Below are positions 35,901 through 50,900 of a DNA stretch of 64,000 nucleotides, one piece after another. The DNA lies in assembly GCA_964019055.1 (NCBI GenBank), contig OZ025215.1, positions 9,763,708-9,827,707 on the forward strand, read 5' to 3'. The translations under genes and the position numbers were made by a program. The notes under the pieces were generated by a model. That model was not told where the DNA came from. It was given only the letters and a program-made list of their open reading frames with translations, and did no database searches. Numbering within the stretch: the first letter of the stretch is position 1; each line of letters opens with the position of its first letter. This stretch comes from Anthopleura xanthogrammica (lineage: Eukaryota > Cnidaria > Anthozoa > Actiniaria > Actiniidae).

Positions 35901-38900
35901 CATACTTTTGTGTGTTGTGCTGCAATAGACTGAACTGTATAGCTGATATTAACAGCTAGCGATTAGATCCAAGACATCTATACAAGGAGCTGCATTAAGT
36001 CATTAGTTGAAGTAGCTCAGCAAATTGCAAAAATTTCTCATTTTATAGGGTCAAATGGGAATGTCAGTGCTGCCCTCCCTTTTAACCCCCCCCCCCCCCC
36101 CTCCTTGAGTAAATCTCCCCCTGATTTTGTACGATTGATTTTGCAGAGACACAAGCTCCCCAGAAATCAATTTATTCCCTCTTCACTAAAAAATATCAGA
36201 GTTACTGGCATACATGGAACCAGGGTAGGTTTATAAGAAATATCATAAACTTACAATAGTCCCATTCACTGTTCTCTGTGCCATCTTGAAAGGTAGCCAT
36301 GCCCTTGCAATGATAGAGACATGTGAATAATTTTCCTAGGTGTTAAAAAGGTCTCTATCATTGCAAGGTCACCTCTTGTCTCGCTTCGATGCAAAGACAT
36401 GGTTACCTTTCAAGATGGTGCAGGGAACTGTGAAGGGGACATTTTAACAATAGGTTTTGTCGCTTTGCTTTGTTGGATTGTCCAATAGATTTCTGGTCGG
36501 CAATTTAAATACCAATTAATGCTTCTTGATTAATTTGTAGAATCATTAGTAACTCTAGTTACTCTTAAATATTTTTGTTGTAGACGGATCATTTTATGAG
36601 ACACTTTCCTCACAGATCTACCTTAAACATAGGCAAGTATCACATCAAACTTTAAAGAGTATCTACCACTACAGTATTTGGTGACTAGAATTTAAAATCG
36701 CTTTATTTGTTGTTTAGCAAGTTCCAAAATTTATTGAGATTTTTCCTCACCCTGGGGTCATCGAAAAATTCCATTTTTGGACTTTTTTAGCCAAAATGAA
36801 TTTGGAGCTAAATACTTACCGAGAGGGTCTCTTCTGCCCTGTGATTAATATCTGAATGATTTCCTGTGGATTTCTGTGAAAAAGAGACAACATTTTAACT
36901 GATATTTAACTGTTAGATCTTGATAAGAGGAGACTGTACTATCTTGCATATAATCTACAACAAGATGTCAATTTGGAATTAAAATATGCAACAAGGTAAA
37001 AACATTAAATGATGTCTTTATCTAAAACATATCATGCATGTTTTCAGTAAGATTACTCAGGTTGTCAGTAGCAAGACTGTTGGTAGGATGTGTTGGAATG
37101 GTTGCCAGTCAATGGTTGTCAGCTTGTTGGCAGGGTGTCGTAAGGTTTTCAGTAGGATCTTGGAAGGTTGTCTGCAGGGTGTTGGTTTGTGGTCTACAGG
37201 GAGTTGGTGGGTGGTCTGCAGGGTGTTGGTAGGTTGTCTGTAGGGTGTTGGTGGGTGGTCTGCAGGGTGTTGGTGGGTGGTCTGCAGGGTGTTGGTGGGT
37301 GGTCTGCAGGGTGTTGGTAGCTTGTCTGCAGGGTGTTGGTAGCTTGTCTGCAGGGTGTTGGTGGCGGTCTGCAGGGTGTTGGTGGGTGGTCTGCAGGGTG
37401 TTGGTGGGTGGTCTGCAGGGTGTTGGTGGGTGGTCAGTAGGGTGTTGGTGGGTGGTCTGCAGGGTGTTGGTGGGTGGTCTGCAGGGTGTTGGTGGGTGGT
37501 CAGTAGGGTGTTGGTAGCTTGTCTGCAGGGTGTTGGTAGCTTGTCTGCAGGGTGTTGGTGGCGGTCTGCAGGGTGTTGGTGGTGGTCTGCAGGGTGTTGG
37601 TGGGTGGTCTGCAGGGTGTTGGTAGCTTGTCTGCAGGGTGTTGGTGGCGGTCTGCAGGGTGTTGGTGGGTGGTCTGCAGGGTGTTGGTGGGTGGTCTGCA
37701 GGGTGTTGGTGGGTGGTCTGCAGGGTGTTGGTGGGTGGTCAGTAGGGTGTTGGTGGGATTCTGGGGTTTGGCATCATCATAGTTTTCAATTGATTTCTTA
37801 TACTTATTCAATAACGTTTTTTATATTTAGGGAAAAGGTCAAGCCTACCAGTCTCATTGAAAATCTTATTGCATGCAGAAAGCGTGACCAGGAAAGATGC
37901 AACATGCTTCTGTTGCTCCTAGTGGTAAGCAGCCCCTCTGAGACTGAACTTTACTTATTTGTCCTACCAGTCTTATTTTATATATTGTAATTATTTAATG
38001 ATTATATGACCCTCTTTTTTACATACTCCGGAGTGGTGGTTGCACGGATTGGTCGCGTATTCCGATTCGGTGTATACGCGTTCATATTTATATATATATG
38101 TTTTTATCGTTTTATTTTTTTATTATTTGTCTATATTATTTTTATTGTTATATTGTTAAAGCATCGAGACCTAGTTAGATGCTTTGAAATAAAATTATTA
38201 TTATTATTATTATACCTTTTAGGGATCTCTTGAATTTTCTATTCCATTGTCACTAGTCCAACAAACCCTTGAAATAACAAGGCTGAAAAATATAGAGTAA
38301 GTACAGGGGAAAATTACTTGACAGTCATTTCCCCCTGGTAAGTATTATTTTAGTCAAGAATCTTTTAAGAAAATATTTTTCCTTCAGTCACTTAGATAAT
38401 TAACTGGCCATCACCCAATCTTAAATTATGACAAATCTTAGACACGTTAAATGGCATGGACTCTATGACTATACCATTGTCTCGTAAATAATGAGTGACC
38501 CATAAAACAGTTCAACCAAAATAAATGGGATTTAGCAGTGGCATTTCTACGGAGTAGCTCTTCATCCACTGAAATCCCATTCAATTAGAATTTAGAAGTC
38601 GATTTTTATGAATACCATTTTATGGAAAATTTATTGGTGATTTTTTTCTGCTGCATTCTTTTACCTACAATTTTATTCTTTTCTTTCTTTCAGGAATGTG
38701 AAGACAATGGATATGTTCATGTTTTCAAGAGAGATCCGATGTAGAATAGCATCAGTGTTACTGAGTGCTGTGAAAATTGAACGTGATCAGAACATTGTAG
38801 GTGCAGCAAATATCCTTAGACCCCTTTGCAGCACGTTGGAATGCAGCTGAATTTGGAGGACAAAACAATAGGTTCCAATTCTCAGGAGATTAAAATTCTT

Positions 38901-41900
38901 TTGTTTTGTGCTTTAAATTGAGCTGCTTTGACGTCACATGCAAGTTTAAGGGGCCCATGTCTTTAACTTAAGTGCTCTGTTCCTGTGATTTCAATAAGAT
39001 TTGTTGGTATTTTTACAGGAAGGTGGCTTGTACAATCGTTTGTATCTTTCTTTATATGATCTGGTGTCAGACCTGGTGAGACTTGCAAATGGAGATGATA
39101 TTGCAAGGTAAAATCAGACTGTACGATAGCAGGGAAAATATTGGGGCATTTTAAAAACTTGTATCATCACACACTGATAAACTGTTTGAGTTCTAAATGA
39201 TTAGTTACCCTGACTTGCATCTTGATACCCCTCCAATTCCCTTCCTCTGTTCTTCCCTTCCCTTCAATCCCCTTCCATCATTATTGCTTGCTGTGCTTTT
39301 CTTATTTCTGCGACCCACCGACTCCAGAAATCTGCTGTTTTGGCTTCCATTAAATAAATCAAATTTACGATGGGCCGAGTTTATTCCGATCGCGACCGAT
39401 AAAGACATTCCCGTTGAAAATGGCAGTCTAGTCATATGAATTTTCTTATTGCTCGACAGAACTTGGCCTTTTGTAACTTTGATTGATGAAAGCTGAAATG
39501 CTAGTCATCTGGAGTCTGTTAGGTCACAGAAATAAGAAAAGCACTGTAAATGCTCCTTTTCATGACTGCCAAACAGAATACCTTCTCCTTCCATTATCTT
39601 GTTCTCTCCTTTCCTTTCCTTCGATTCCCATTCCCTCCCTTATTGTTTTACCACTCCAATTTTATGGCTTCTCAATGGAACCCGAAATTTTTGTAATCAA
39701 GAATGCCATCTAAAAAGTTTGGTTTTTTTTCGAAAAAATTAACAAACTTCTCTTTGTTGTTTTTTTAAGATATCAAGCTGTACGTAAAAAGTTTGACACA
39801 AGGTATTTAAAATTTACTTTTTTTCAAATTAATATGTGATTCCACCTCCCCTCACGAGGGCCTGCTACGCAGGCTACTTCCCACATACCAAAAACCCACT
39901 CTGTCTGAACAATTTCCTATACTTATAACACCAATCCCTAAAATACCTACAACCACACCTTATCTACATAGTTAATTGTCAACCTACCAATTTATTTGTA
40001 CTCAATGCCTTGCAGGAAAAGTGGATATAGATGTCTTCTGGCTTCAGAAATAGTTCAACTCCTCTGTATCGTTCCTGTGTTTTTTGATTTTATTGGAAAA
40101 GATCCAGGTAACTGAAATAAGAACTGTTGAGTGATCTGAGAAATGTTAATAACAGTGAAGTCCTATATTCTCGAAGCCAGATATCTTGAACTTCTCTTTC
40201 TCTTAAATTTGACACGTCCTGACTTGCATCACCACAATTTATCATGTATCAGACTCCCGTTATTTCAAAAAAAATTCCCTGGAGGTTGGAGATAACGGGA
40301 CTCCATTGCAGCAGTACAACAATTGTAACAAAAACTGTATGAGAGTATGTACGAGTCGATGAATCAAGTTGTTGTATTTACTATACCATAGAGGGATTGA
40401 CAATATAACTAATTCGTCTTGGTGCAATGTTTACCCATTTCAGACCACATGTCATTCTCTTGAGAATAAGATTCTTTGTCTGAGTTGTATCCACATTCAT
40501 GTGTCTTCTCATGCGCAACTGTTGAGAATGATACTCTTGGGTATGACACGTGGTCTGAAAATTAGAAATCCTCTCGAAGACGATTGATTGATTTTTTCCC
40601 CTGATATTAGGTGTCATGGATCTTATCAGTGTTGCAACAAAGAATCCAGACATTGGTGAACAGATTAAATCCATCGTTTGGAAAGTCCAGGCAGAAGTGG
40701 TGAGGCACCAGATAGAATTTGTCGTAAGGTTCTTTAGATGGGCCTTTTAAAAATCTACTACTATTTGATACATTGAAATAATAGATGAAATTTTACTAAC
40801 CTGCCATGCTCCGGGGGGCCGGGGGTACAGGGCGGGGCCATGGTAGTCCAACAGGATGAGGGTGTGAACGGGTGTGGCGAGGAATTAACAATGCAAGTTT
40901 TTTTTCAAATTTATTACTTTTTTCCAAGAGTTGTTTTTGAAATGTTACTAAATTTGTTTTGTTTGCCTTTTTTCTCGTTTTAGGATGATGTTAACATAGT
41001 TTACCAGCAAATTGGTCAATTCCTTTTGAAGAAAACCAAAGAAGCTAGCTCATCCATTCCCAATCCTGGTAAGTTCCCCTTCAAAACCTTTTTCAGCGAC
41101 TCCATCGTCATAAACACCACCATCACCGCTGGCATCATTATCATCATCATCATCATCATCGTCGTCGTCGTCGTCGTCACAATCAGCATCATCATCATCA
41201 TCATCATCGTCACAATCATCATCATCATGTTGTAGTACGCGCTGATCAAGACAACAGTTGCGACATGGAAATCGGGCAATACACTGTCGTCAATCAGAGT
41301 ATGTAAAGATACCAAACCCTTTGTTTGATTGACGGGAGTGTATTGCCCTATTTCCCTGTCATGGCCGTGGTCTCGATCAGCGCGTAGCAGTGAAAACAAT
41401 GCTAACAATCAATAATATTCTTTCAACAGGCAGAGGAAAAGTCGTAGACGTTTTTGAAGAAAACAACTATCCTTTCTATAGAATGGAACCGAGTTATATC
41501 ATAACGGTATGTATATCATGAATACTGATGATATCTTTTGGGCATTTGCTGTTCTGGGATTCCCTTAGTCAAACTGTTTGCTAATTTGATGCCTTTGCAA
41601 GTGATCGCAGTAACGTGAAGTGGGTGAACAATATAGAGAAAATCATCTTGTTAATGCTTCTAACGTTTGTTAGCTCTTTTCTTCCTTCTCTCCTTCTTTT
41701 CTTTCTTGCTTGCTTGCTTGCTTGCTTCCTTCCTTCCTTCCTTTCTTTCTTTCTTTCTTCCTTCCTTTCTTTCTTCCTTTTACTCATTCCTTTTTCTTCT
41801 TTCCTTCCTTCTTCAGTCCAAACGTTTGATCAGCCCAGCAAACCAAGACAAGCCGAGACCATCGTCAACATTAATGGTACGCCCTTCTACTGGAAAATCG

Positions 41901-44900
41901 AAATCATCTACAAGATCTATAAGAACCAGCCCAGCAAGGCCTAAAACTGGAATACGAAAACCAAGTATGTTTGCTCAACACTCGGAACTAATCTTATATT
42001 TATCTGTAGAGTTTCTGCTGAGAGAAGACGAAAGAAGCATAGGAAACCATGACGCATAGCAAGCGTACAAATTATACTATTTTATTTTTCCTATGAAAGT
42101 TCAAATTCAGAGCGCGCGCACGTGCAGAAAAAAAATGGCTTGAGCGTTTTAGACACTCTCAACTAAAACGACATTTTGATAAATCAGAGCGTGCATTAGA
42201 ATTCAGTTATTTTGTGATGTATGATCCGTACATTCTAAAAAAGCGCGTTTACATTTACTTATGACGCGATTATATTTTTTATTTTCTTTAGGACTTGGTG
42301 ACAGAGTACAACTTGGACATCAGGTAAGTGACCAAAACAATCTTGAGAGAAGCACAATATATATATTTTCCTGTTCGCCAAAAGATAGGTCGTATTTGTT
42401 TTTTTCTTTGTTCAGGCGTGTGGGAGGCTGGTTGCCTTACCGGAAAACCACGTGGGGCTCGTACAAATTGATACCAAGGCTGGTAAGTGTGCAGTTGTTC
42501 CATCTCTAAGGGCCAGATTGGAAAAAAGACAAAGTCTTTATCTGTATAATAACCCTAATAACGATTGATTGATTGATTGATCTCCATCATGCATCTCCAA
42601 TATCACCCTAGTCATTATCAGAATCACATATATACTATTTTCATCTTCATCGGCGCCACTTATCATCGATATCATCACCGTCGCCATATTATCAATATTT
42701 TGATCATGATTGTGATAATCATCAGTATCATCATCGTCCTCATATCTACCCCAATGAGGTTATCATCATGCATCATCATCATCATCATCATCATTATTAT
42801 CACCATGTATGATCAGCAGCAGCAACATGATCATCATGTATGATCATCATTATCATACATCATCATCGTCGTCATCATCATCATCATCATCACCATCATC
42901 ATCACCATCATCATCATTATCATACATCATCATCGTCGTCATCATCATCATCACCATCATCATCACCATCATCATCATCATCATTATCATACATCATTAT
43001 CGTCGTCGTCATCATCATCCGCAACAACATATCATACTCTAACATAACCTTAAATAATTATTCTTACCATCAGGAGCTTGGAGTAAAATATGCCCGATAA
43101 AACACAAAAACGATCTTGAATCCTTCCTATTCATTTGTTCTTCCAGCATCTCGTTTCCAGCAAGCCGATTTCAACCTCCATAGCAAGTTTGATGATCAGT
43201 TTTACTACGTTAACTTTAGACATATGGAATGGGATCCCAAGATGGCCAAGTGGAGATTTGCATCTGGGTAAACACGCTTTGACTCTTACTTGATATAAAA
43301 TGTGATTTCATTTATAACTAATTTATCGTACTTTCTTTGTAGGTTTTCAGAATTCTCTTCAAAAGCAGGTGGGTTGTGACTTTTTAATACGTAAATCAAA
43401 GTCGCACAAATAGTTATGCACTGTTGCTTCAAGCCTGAGATACAGAGCAAACGTTACCGTATTGGCCTTTCCGAGGTTGCGCGGAAAACTGGTAACGAGT
43501 AGCTATAGAACTTGCGCTGAATCATGGGGCTGTTTTAGGAAACAAGGTTTTAGTATTTTGAAATCGAGTTCACATTTACTTTGATTTTTGATTTGTTTTT
43601 CAAAAAGAGTTTGCTAAGCTATTCGCTATATTGGAAAAAATGGCGTCCCTAAAACAGCGCCATGATTGATCATGAGCGCGGGTCCTACTCGAGCGCGGGT
43701 CCTACTCGTTGCCAGTTTTACGTTCAACTTCAGAAAGGCAAATTACACGCTACGCGCAGCAGAAATCATGTAACAAAGAAGTTGCATTAGACCTTTTTAG
43801 CATCGTTGTTTGTTGTGCCCATTTCAGACCATGTGATGTCACTCATGGGAGTTGATTCTTTCATGTGTAAATATTTTAACAAAAGAACATTTCTCAAGGG
43901 AATGTCATGTGGTCTGAAATAGGCAATTTGCATACGAAGCTAAAAAGGTCTATTGGGATGGTAATGTTTGAATGAGCACCATTCGTTCGGCAACTACAAA
44001 TTCATATTCGTTGCACAAAGATTTCTTACCATGCAGCCATCTCTAGGTCTTTGCAATAAAGAAACTTTGCGCCTTCGACATCTCTACAATGGTTTCTTAG
44101 GTGTAACGGCTAAACTAAAAATCCCCAGATTATCCCTTGATTTATAGCTACATTCTTTATATAGGTAACAGAAAGGCTGCCGAAACAAACGAGGTAAGGT
44201 TTTGAACATTGAGATAATACATTGCATTATACACATAAAATTGTGTTCATAATCATATTTGGTTTGTATGTCAGTTGCCATTGCTTCCAAATATTGCTAA
44301 GTGAACTCAGCGGTTTTGTTTTATTATTTTAGGAGGAAACAAGGTTTTTGTCAGAAATCTTGCAACAGAGTCTTAAGCTTAGAGCAGACCTACCGTTTAC
44401 ACCGAAGGAGACGGCCGAGGAACAGGATGACAAACGTGAAGGTTGGTCTTGCGTAATTTTCTTTTTGGTTTCGTGAAGCATGACCGCAATGTTTGCTCGT
44501 CATTTTAGGCAGCCAGCTAGCTCTATTTATGATTAATTCAACTTCTGATTGAATAGCAGCCTCTAAAGGCCGATTTACACGGTACGATTTTCCCTCACGA
44601 CTGTCGTGCGCAACATGCTTACGCCAAGTTTTAGCTGTCATTTAAAGTCGTAAGCAAGTTGTAACATCAACGGCAGTTGTGAGGAAAAATCGTATGAGGC
44701 GCTGTTACGGGAGGCAAATGTGCCCTGCGACTTGTATAGAAATTTGTTCAAGTTAGATGCGTGATGAAAACAGTACGTTACTGTTTGAAAAACAACCACG
44801 CCTCAAAATTGTTGCTGCGATCATTTCGAAGGTATTACTGCAATATTACATCAATAGTCCCCTTCACAGTTTCACTGTTCCCTGCAATCCCCAGAAACGC

Positions 44901-47900
44901 TGCCTAGCATATTCCAAAAATATTGTCTTGCGATTTGTCACTGCGCCATCTTGAAAGGTAGAAGTGCTTTTGCATCGAAGCGGGACGAACGGCGAGCTTG
45001 CAATGATAAAGACCTTTTTTAACACCTTGGACAATTATTTACATGTCTCTATCATTGCAAGCTCACCGTTCGTCTCGCTTCGATGCAAAGGCACAGCTAC
45101 CTTTCAAAATGGCGCAGGGAACTGTGAAGGGGACTTTTGCGGCAACGTTGCAAAACTGAAATACAAAAATCGCAAGACAATATTTTTGGAATATGCTAGG
45201 CAGCGTTTCTGGGGATTGCAGGGAACAGTGCAAGAGCACTGTCTAAGAAATTCTTTTCTTTCCTATTTCTTTGTAGGTCATGTTCTTATCACAGATCACG
45301 TGCGCTCTATCGTGCGTGAGTGTCTTCAAGAGGCTGAAGTACAATGGCCAGAAGATGAGAAAACCTTGAATCCAGAAGCAACAGAGGCTGAAGAAATCTG
45401 GACTGAGCCAGAGAGAGCGGTATGATTAATTTGATTTTTAAAATTTCCATAATTCTAGATTCAGATAGGTGCGCAAGCCCTAGAAAAGGATACGTAACAA
45501 TGCACCCTTCTTATGAACTAAATCTCCAATACTGTTCCTTGGTCAAACGTATGTGACACTAATCTGAGGCGTTGCACCCTGCATTATTCTTCTTGTCTTC
45601 ATTGTTTTACAGTAGTTGTGCGATTAGAAAAACCTTTAGTTTCTGGGGAAATGTTTCCTCGCCTGAACGATTTCATGAAGGTGCGCTCGTAATAGACCTC
45701 TTTAGTTTGGGCGTTTGTTTTGCCTATTTCAGACCACGTGTCATTCCTTGGAGAATAGGATTCTTTGTTTCATTTGCGTCCAAACAAAGAAATGATACTC
45801 AAGAGAATGACACGGTCTGAAATGGACAAAACTTTACGCCCAAGCTAAAGAGGTCTATGGTCCCGTTTACAGTTCCCTGCGCCATCTTGAAATCTAGCCG
45901 GGCCTATGTATCGAAGCGAGACATGAGTGACCTTGCAATGATAGAAAACTATTTTAACGCCTTGGACAATTACATGTTTCTATCATTGCAAGCTCACCGT
46001 TCGTCTCGCCTTGATGCAAAGGCACGGCTACCTTTCAAGATGGCGCAGGAAACTGTGAGGGGGACTCACCTATTAGTGCCATTCGTTGGGATATCGGGAT
46101 GTTCCACATAAGATTCTGGTAAAATTTTCACCATCTAACAAGGACCATGATTCTCTTTCAAAGTTCATAATGGATGCTTTTCTTTTGCTAGGGGAGTCCA
46201 GCTGATCAGTCTGAAGTCACTGTAAACGTTGACTCGGATTCATTTACAGGTAAAGCAGTAACGTACAGTAATTTTAAAATTATCTACCATAGATTCAAGT
46301 CCAGACTGGAGTTTTCAAATCCATACATTTACTCCAGCCTCGCCTTGCATCTATTGTTCTTTAGAAAAAACCTACTAATGGTCTATCACCAATCGAGCCC
46401 TGTGATTGGCTGAGCTACTAGGGGTCTATTAGTGATAGACCTCTAGTAGCGAAAAGCGCCGGTTTTGAAAACCAAAAAAAAAATATTTAAAGCAAAATCC
46501 AAAACTTTTTGCATCCTTTTATTGGACCGATTAGTAGGTTTTTACTAAAACAATTAGACCTCTCGCCCTCATGGCCTACGAGTCAATAGGGAAAGTAAGT
46601 TCTTTAAAAATGTAAAAGGGAAATCAAACGAAATATCCGAATAAAATTACTCTGTTATTTTCGTCTGTTGAAATTCTTTTATTTCCATTGAAAATGTCAA
46701 AGGAAAAATTGCCAGATGAATTTTTAGCGGAGCCAAAAAAGTGTAAGAACTCACTTTCCCAACATGCTTTGTGGAATAATTTCGAACTCATGCACATTAG
46801 TAGTCTCCTTAGCAGCCGTTTTTAGTTTTCGTTCCATTCCCCCACGGTCCATTAGTCTCCCCCAAGTAATGGACCGTGGGGGAATGGAACGAAAACTAAA
46901 AACGGCTGCTAAGAAGACTGATGCACATTGGCCATTCGGGAAAAGTCTATTGTCGATAGGTAGAGACTTTTATCTTACTACTGTATTGATATAGAAACTT
47001 GTAACCCAGCTTTGTTTCCATTTTTTAGCTTCTCATGATCTTCAAGTTGTCGATGAAGAGAGTGCAGAACCAAGGCAAGTTAGATGGATCATTTGTTGTT
47101 GCAAAAAGGCCATAAAATTGGCGGGGAAAATTTGTTCAGAGCCTAACTCACCAAGCAACACAGTAAATCAGTTTGGGGCCGTTTCAGCCCCAAAAATGGG
47201 GCCAAAATTTTGACCCGGATACCGCCCTCTTTTGACGGGGCCGTTTTAGTCCTTAAGATTAGGGCCGTTTTTTTTGGCCCAATTTTAAAGGGGCCAATTT
47301 CTCCCATGCCTTGAGCCAATTTTTGACCCGGATACCGCCCTCTTTTGACGGGGCCATTTTAGCCCTTAATATTAGGGCCGTTTGTTAGCCCAATTTTATA
47401 GGGGCCAATTTTTGTCCATGTCTAGAGCCAATTTTTGACCCGGATACCGCCCTCTTTTGACGGGGCCGTTTTTTGGCCCAATTTTAAAGGGGCCAATTTA
47501 TCCCATGTCTAGAGCCACTAAATGATCCGGAAATCGCCTTTTTTGCTCCATAATCGGTGTAGTCATTTTTATTCATATTAAAATAACTGTTGAAGACTTG
47601 TTTACAGTGTAACCATGATTTAATAAAAATAGCAATCACGATCAGAGACAAAAGCGAATTTTCAATTTAGTCAAAAACCTAAAAAAACCTAATTATCTGA
47701 AAACATTGTATATTCTTTATATTATGAGTATATCAGTTTATACTTGCAAGTAGCTGCTACTCCTTTACTCTACATGACTGTATGTAGTCAATTGCTGCTC
47801 CATATATAATGTGTAATCTCCATCTCTAAGTAGAAGCAAACAAAACCATGAGCTTAAAAAGTATTGAAAAAGCGAAACCACAGATAATTATAGACAATTC

Positions 47901-50900
47901 TACACAATTCACCGGCTTCTATTATCAAAAATTAACCCTAAAAAAAACATTTGAATCTCCGAGAAGTTTATTATTACAGTTGTAAACTTTTAAAGGCAAA
48001 GGACAAAGGTTCGGCTAAAATAATCTACTCACCGATAATTTAGCCATCTTCAAGGAAAAAAACTGATCCAAAATGATCTTGAACATGCCGTTCTTCTGAT
48101 ATATACTCAATATTCTGAACCCAAAAGGGTTTAAAAGAATCACATAAAGAAGCTACTTTTCGCCATGTCGTTGGCCATGCTTCTTGAAAATGGCGGGCTT
48201 TGAAATGCCTTCCCCGCTGAGAATCATGGTCTTTTGGGACGCAACGAATTATGGGATCATTTTTTCGGGCAGGTTTGCATTTCATTTACGTTATTGGCTA
48301 TACAATCAAAGGATATTTACTCAAATTGCTTTTTCGCTACGGCAAAGTTTGTAATTTATCTATTTCAAAAAAATATTTGCACGATCAGTTCAAAATAAAA
48401 AACAAATTTAGACAAGATATGTATGGAGCCAAAATGGCCCCCTGGATTCTAAAATAGCACCTTGGTTTCCATTTTACAGATTTTAGCCCATGATAGAACC
48501 AGAACAGCTTTATATATAGGATATAATATTATAATTAACCTTTTCTTTTATATGGTAACCCGATTAGCAAATAGTAAACTTAAACAGCCCTTTGGGCCAA
48601 AACAGCCCTATATGTAATAGGGCCAAAATGGCTCACGCAAACTATAATTGCCCCTCGTCCCATTTTGGCCAGCCTTTGGGCCAAAACAGCACTAAATGTT
48701 ATGAGGCCAAAATGGCTCCCTCAAAATAACTAAAATAGCCCCTTTTCCCGTTTTAGCCAGCCTCTGGGCCAAAACAGCACTAAATGTTATGAGGCCAAAA
48801 TGGCTCCCGCAAACTAAAATAGCCCCTCGTCCCGTTTTAGCCAGCCTTTGGGCCAAAACAGCACTAAATGTTATGAGGCCAAAATGGCTCCCGCAAACTT
48901 AAATAGCCCCTCGTCCCATATTGGCCAGCCATTGGGCCAAAACAGCACTAAATGTTACAAGGCCAAAATAGCTCCCACAAACTAAAATAGCCCCTTTTCC
49001 CGTTTTAGCCAGCCTTTGGGCCAAAACAGCAAAAAATGTATTAGAGCTAAAATGGCTGTGGCAGAGCCAAGATAGCTTCTTATTCTGTTTTGGCCTACCC
49101 TTGGGCCAAATCAACACTAAATGTCATAGGGGCAAAATGGCTGTGGTAGAGCCAAGATAGCCTCTTATTCTTTTTTGGCTTAACCTTGGGCCAAAACAGT
49201 ACTAATAAAGCTATGCCAAAATGGCTTTCATGGGGCCAAAATAGCATTTTGTTCCATTTTGACCCATCTCTGGGCCAAAATAGCACTATTTTGAAAATGC
49301 CAAAACGGCTCTGAGGGGCCAAATCAGCCCTATCAAATTTACTGTGAAGGGTATTGAAATACGTGTACATTATTGTGATCCTCTAATGATTTTTATTCTC
49401 CTTTATTTTATAGTGAAGTCCAAGAACAATGGACCATTAATGAGAGGATAGACGTACCCATAACAAGAACTTCACGATTCAAGACCTTTATGCGTGTGTC
49501 TGACTTGATAAATGTAGACATGTACCAACCGAAGGAACGCTTCCACCATTTGGACTCCTCAAGAGAAGGAGAAATAGACAGAGATCCCGTGGGGTGCAGC
49601 GTTCATGAGGAGGAAATGGTATCATCAACTGAAAATGCGAGGCTTGAAGCCTGGAAATCATACGAGCTGATCAAAAGAGACAACAGCAGTGGTTTCCCCT
49701 CTAGGGTGGGGAGTGCTACCTCAAGGTACACACCCCCTCAGAGACCCTCGACCCCCTTGCATTCTAACCCCGTGATTATCAAGAGGGCGGACTGCTGGCT
49801 GGCTGGTGGTCAGGATGTAAGTGCTGCTCGTTCTAGACGCCTGACCCCACCCATTCCTGGATGGATGGAGGGCTTGACAAGTGCTGGAAGACCGAAATCT
49901 TCGCCTGCTGTAAGGAATCCAAGGTTGGTTGTTTAGACTTTCTATCAGCCTGTTCTCATTATAAGATAGAATTTTCGACTTTAAATACCGTTGAGCTAAG
50001 TAATAACAGGCTCAGTCTTCCTTGCTTGCCAGCTTGCTTCATTGATCGATTAACTGACTGATTGGTTGAATGTTTGATTGATTGCTTGCTTCCCCACCTA
50101 TTTACAATGGAACGCTTTAAAATTCTTCAGACATCCACTGAAATAAATATAGATCCCTTGCACGAGAATTGAAACCTGTTGTTGTTTTTTCCTTAAAATT
50201 GAGCTGCATTCCGACATGTTGCAAGTGGTCTATTCTGTACCAAAAAAGATCAACTCTTCTTTTATCTTTGTAATATTTTATATTATTGTTTTTATCCCTC
50301 ACGTGACGTCATGTTGGCCATGTTGGTATACTGTTATCAAAAAGTTTTCGTCTTAGCTTCTGTTACACCAACACAGATGCCACGTCTTTGAGATTTTGAT
50401 GGTCTCATTGGAATGAGTCTATTGAACTATTAACACGTGGATTTTTTTTATTTCTAACAGACTCGTGGGTGCATCAAGGAGTCGACCTCGAACAGGAGTA
50501 CCAGGTGAGAGAAACAAAAATACTCCTTATGAGGGTTTTCCCGGTCTTCCGGTCTTTCGGTTTTTCCCTAATAACTTATAACTAATACTCGTACCTGTGG
50601 GAAACGATGCGGAAAATTCATAGCCGTACGGTACCGTATCTTACCGTAACCGTAACTACGCGAAGTGGTTGGATGAATTACTGGAAAACAATGGGAAGCT
50701 ATTTCAATGTTACGGCATGTCGTACCGTGTACACATTCTTATGGGAAGCCATTTTAATGTCACGCCATGTTGTACCGTGTACACATTCTTATGGGAAGCC
50801 ATTTTAATGTTACCGCATGTCGTACCGTGTACACATTCTTATGGGAAGCCATTTTAATGTTACGGCATGTTGTACCGTGTACACATTCTTATGGGAAGCC

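Noticed and set aside
37034..37990. Frames of up to 211 residues with a repeated Gly/Trp/Cys/Val pattern
   Set aside because: Stop-free 22-bp minisatellite in an intron; only the 37831-37924 part is a real exon, and its phase fits the LRR gene.
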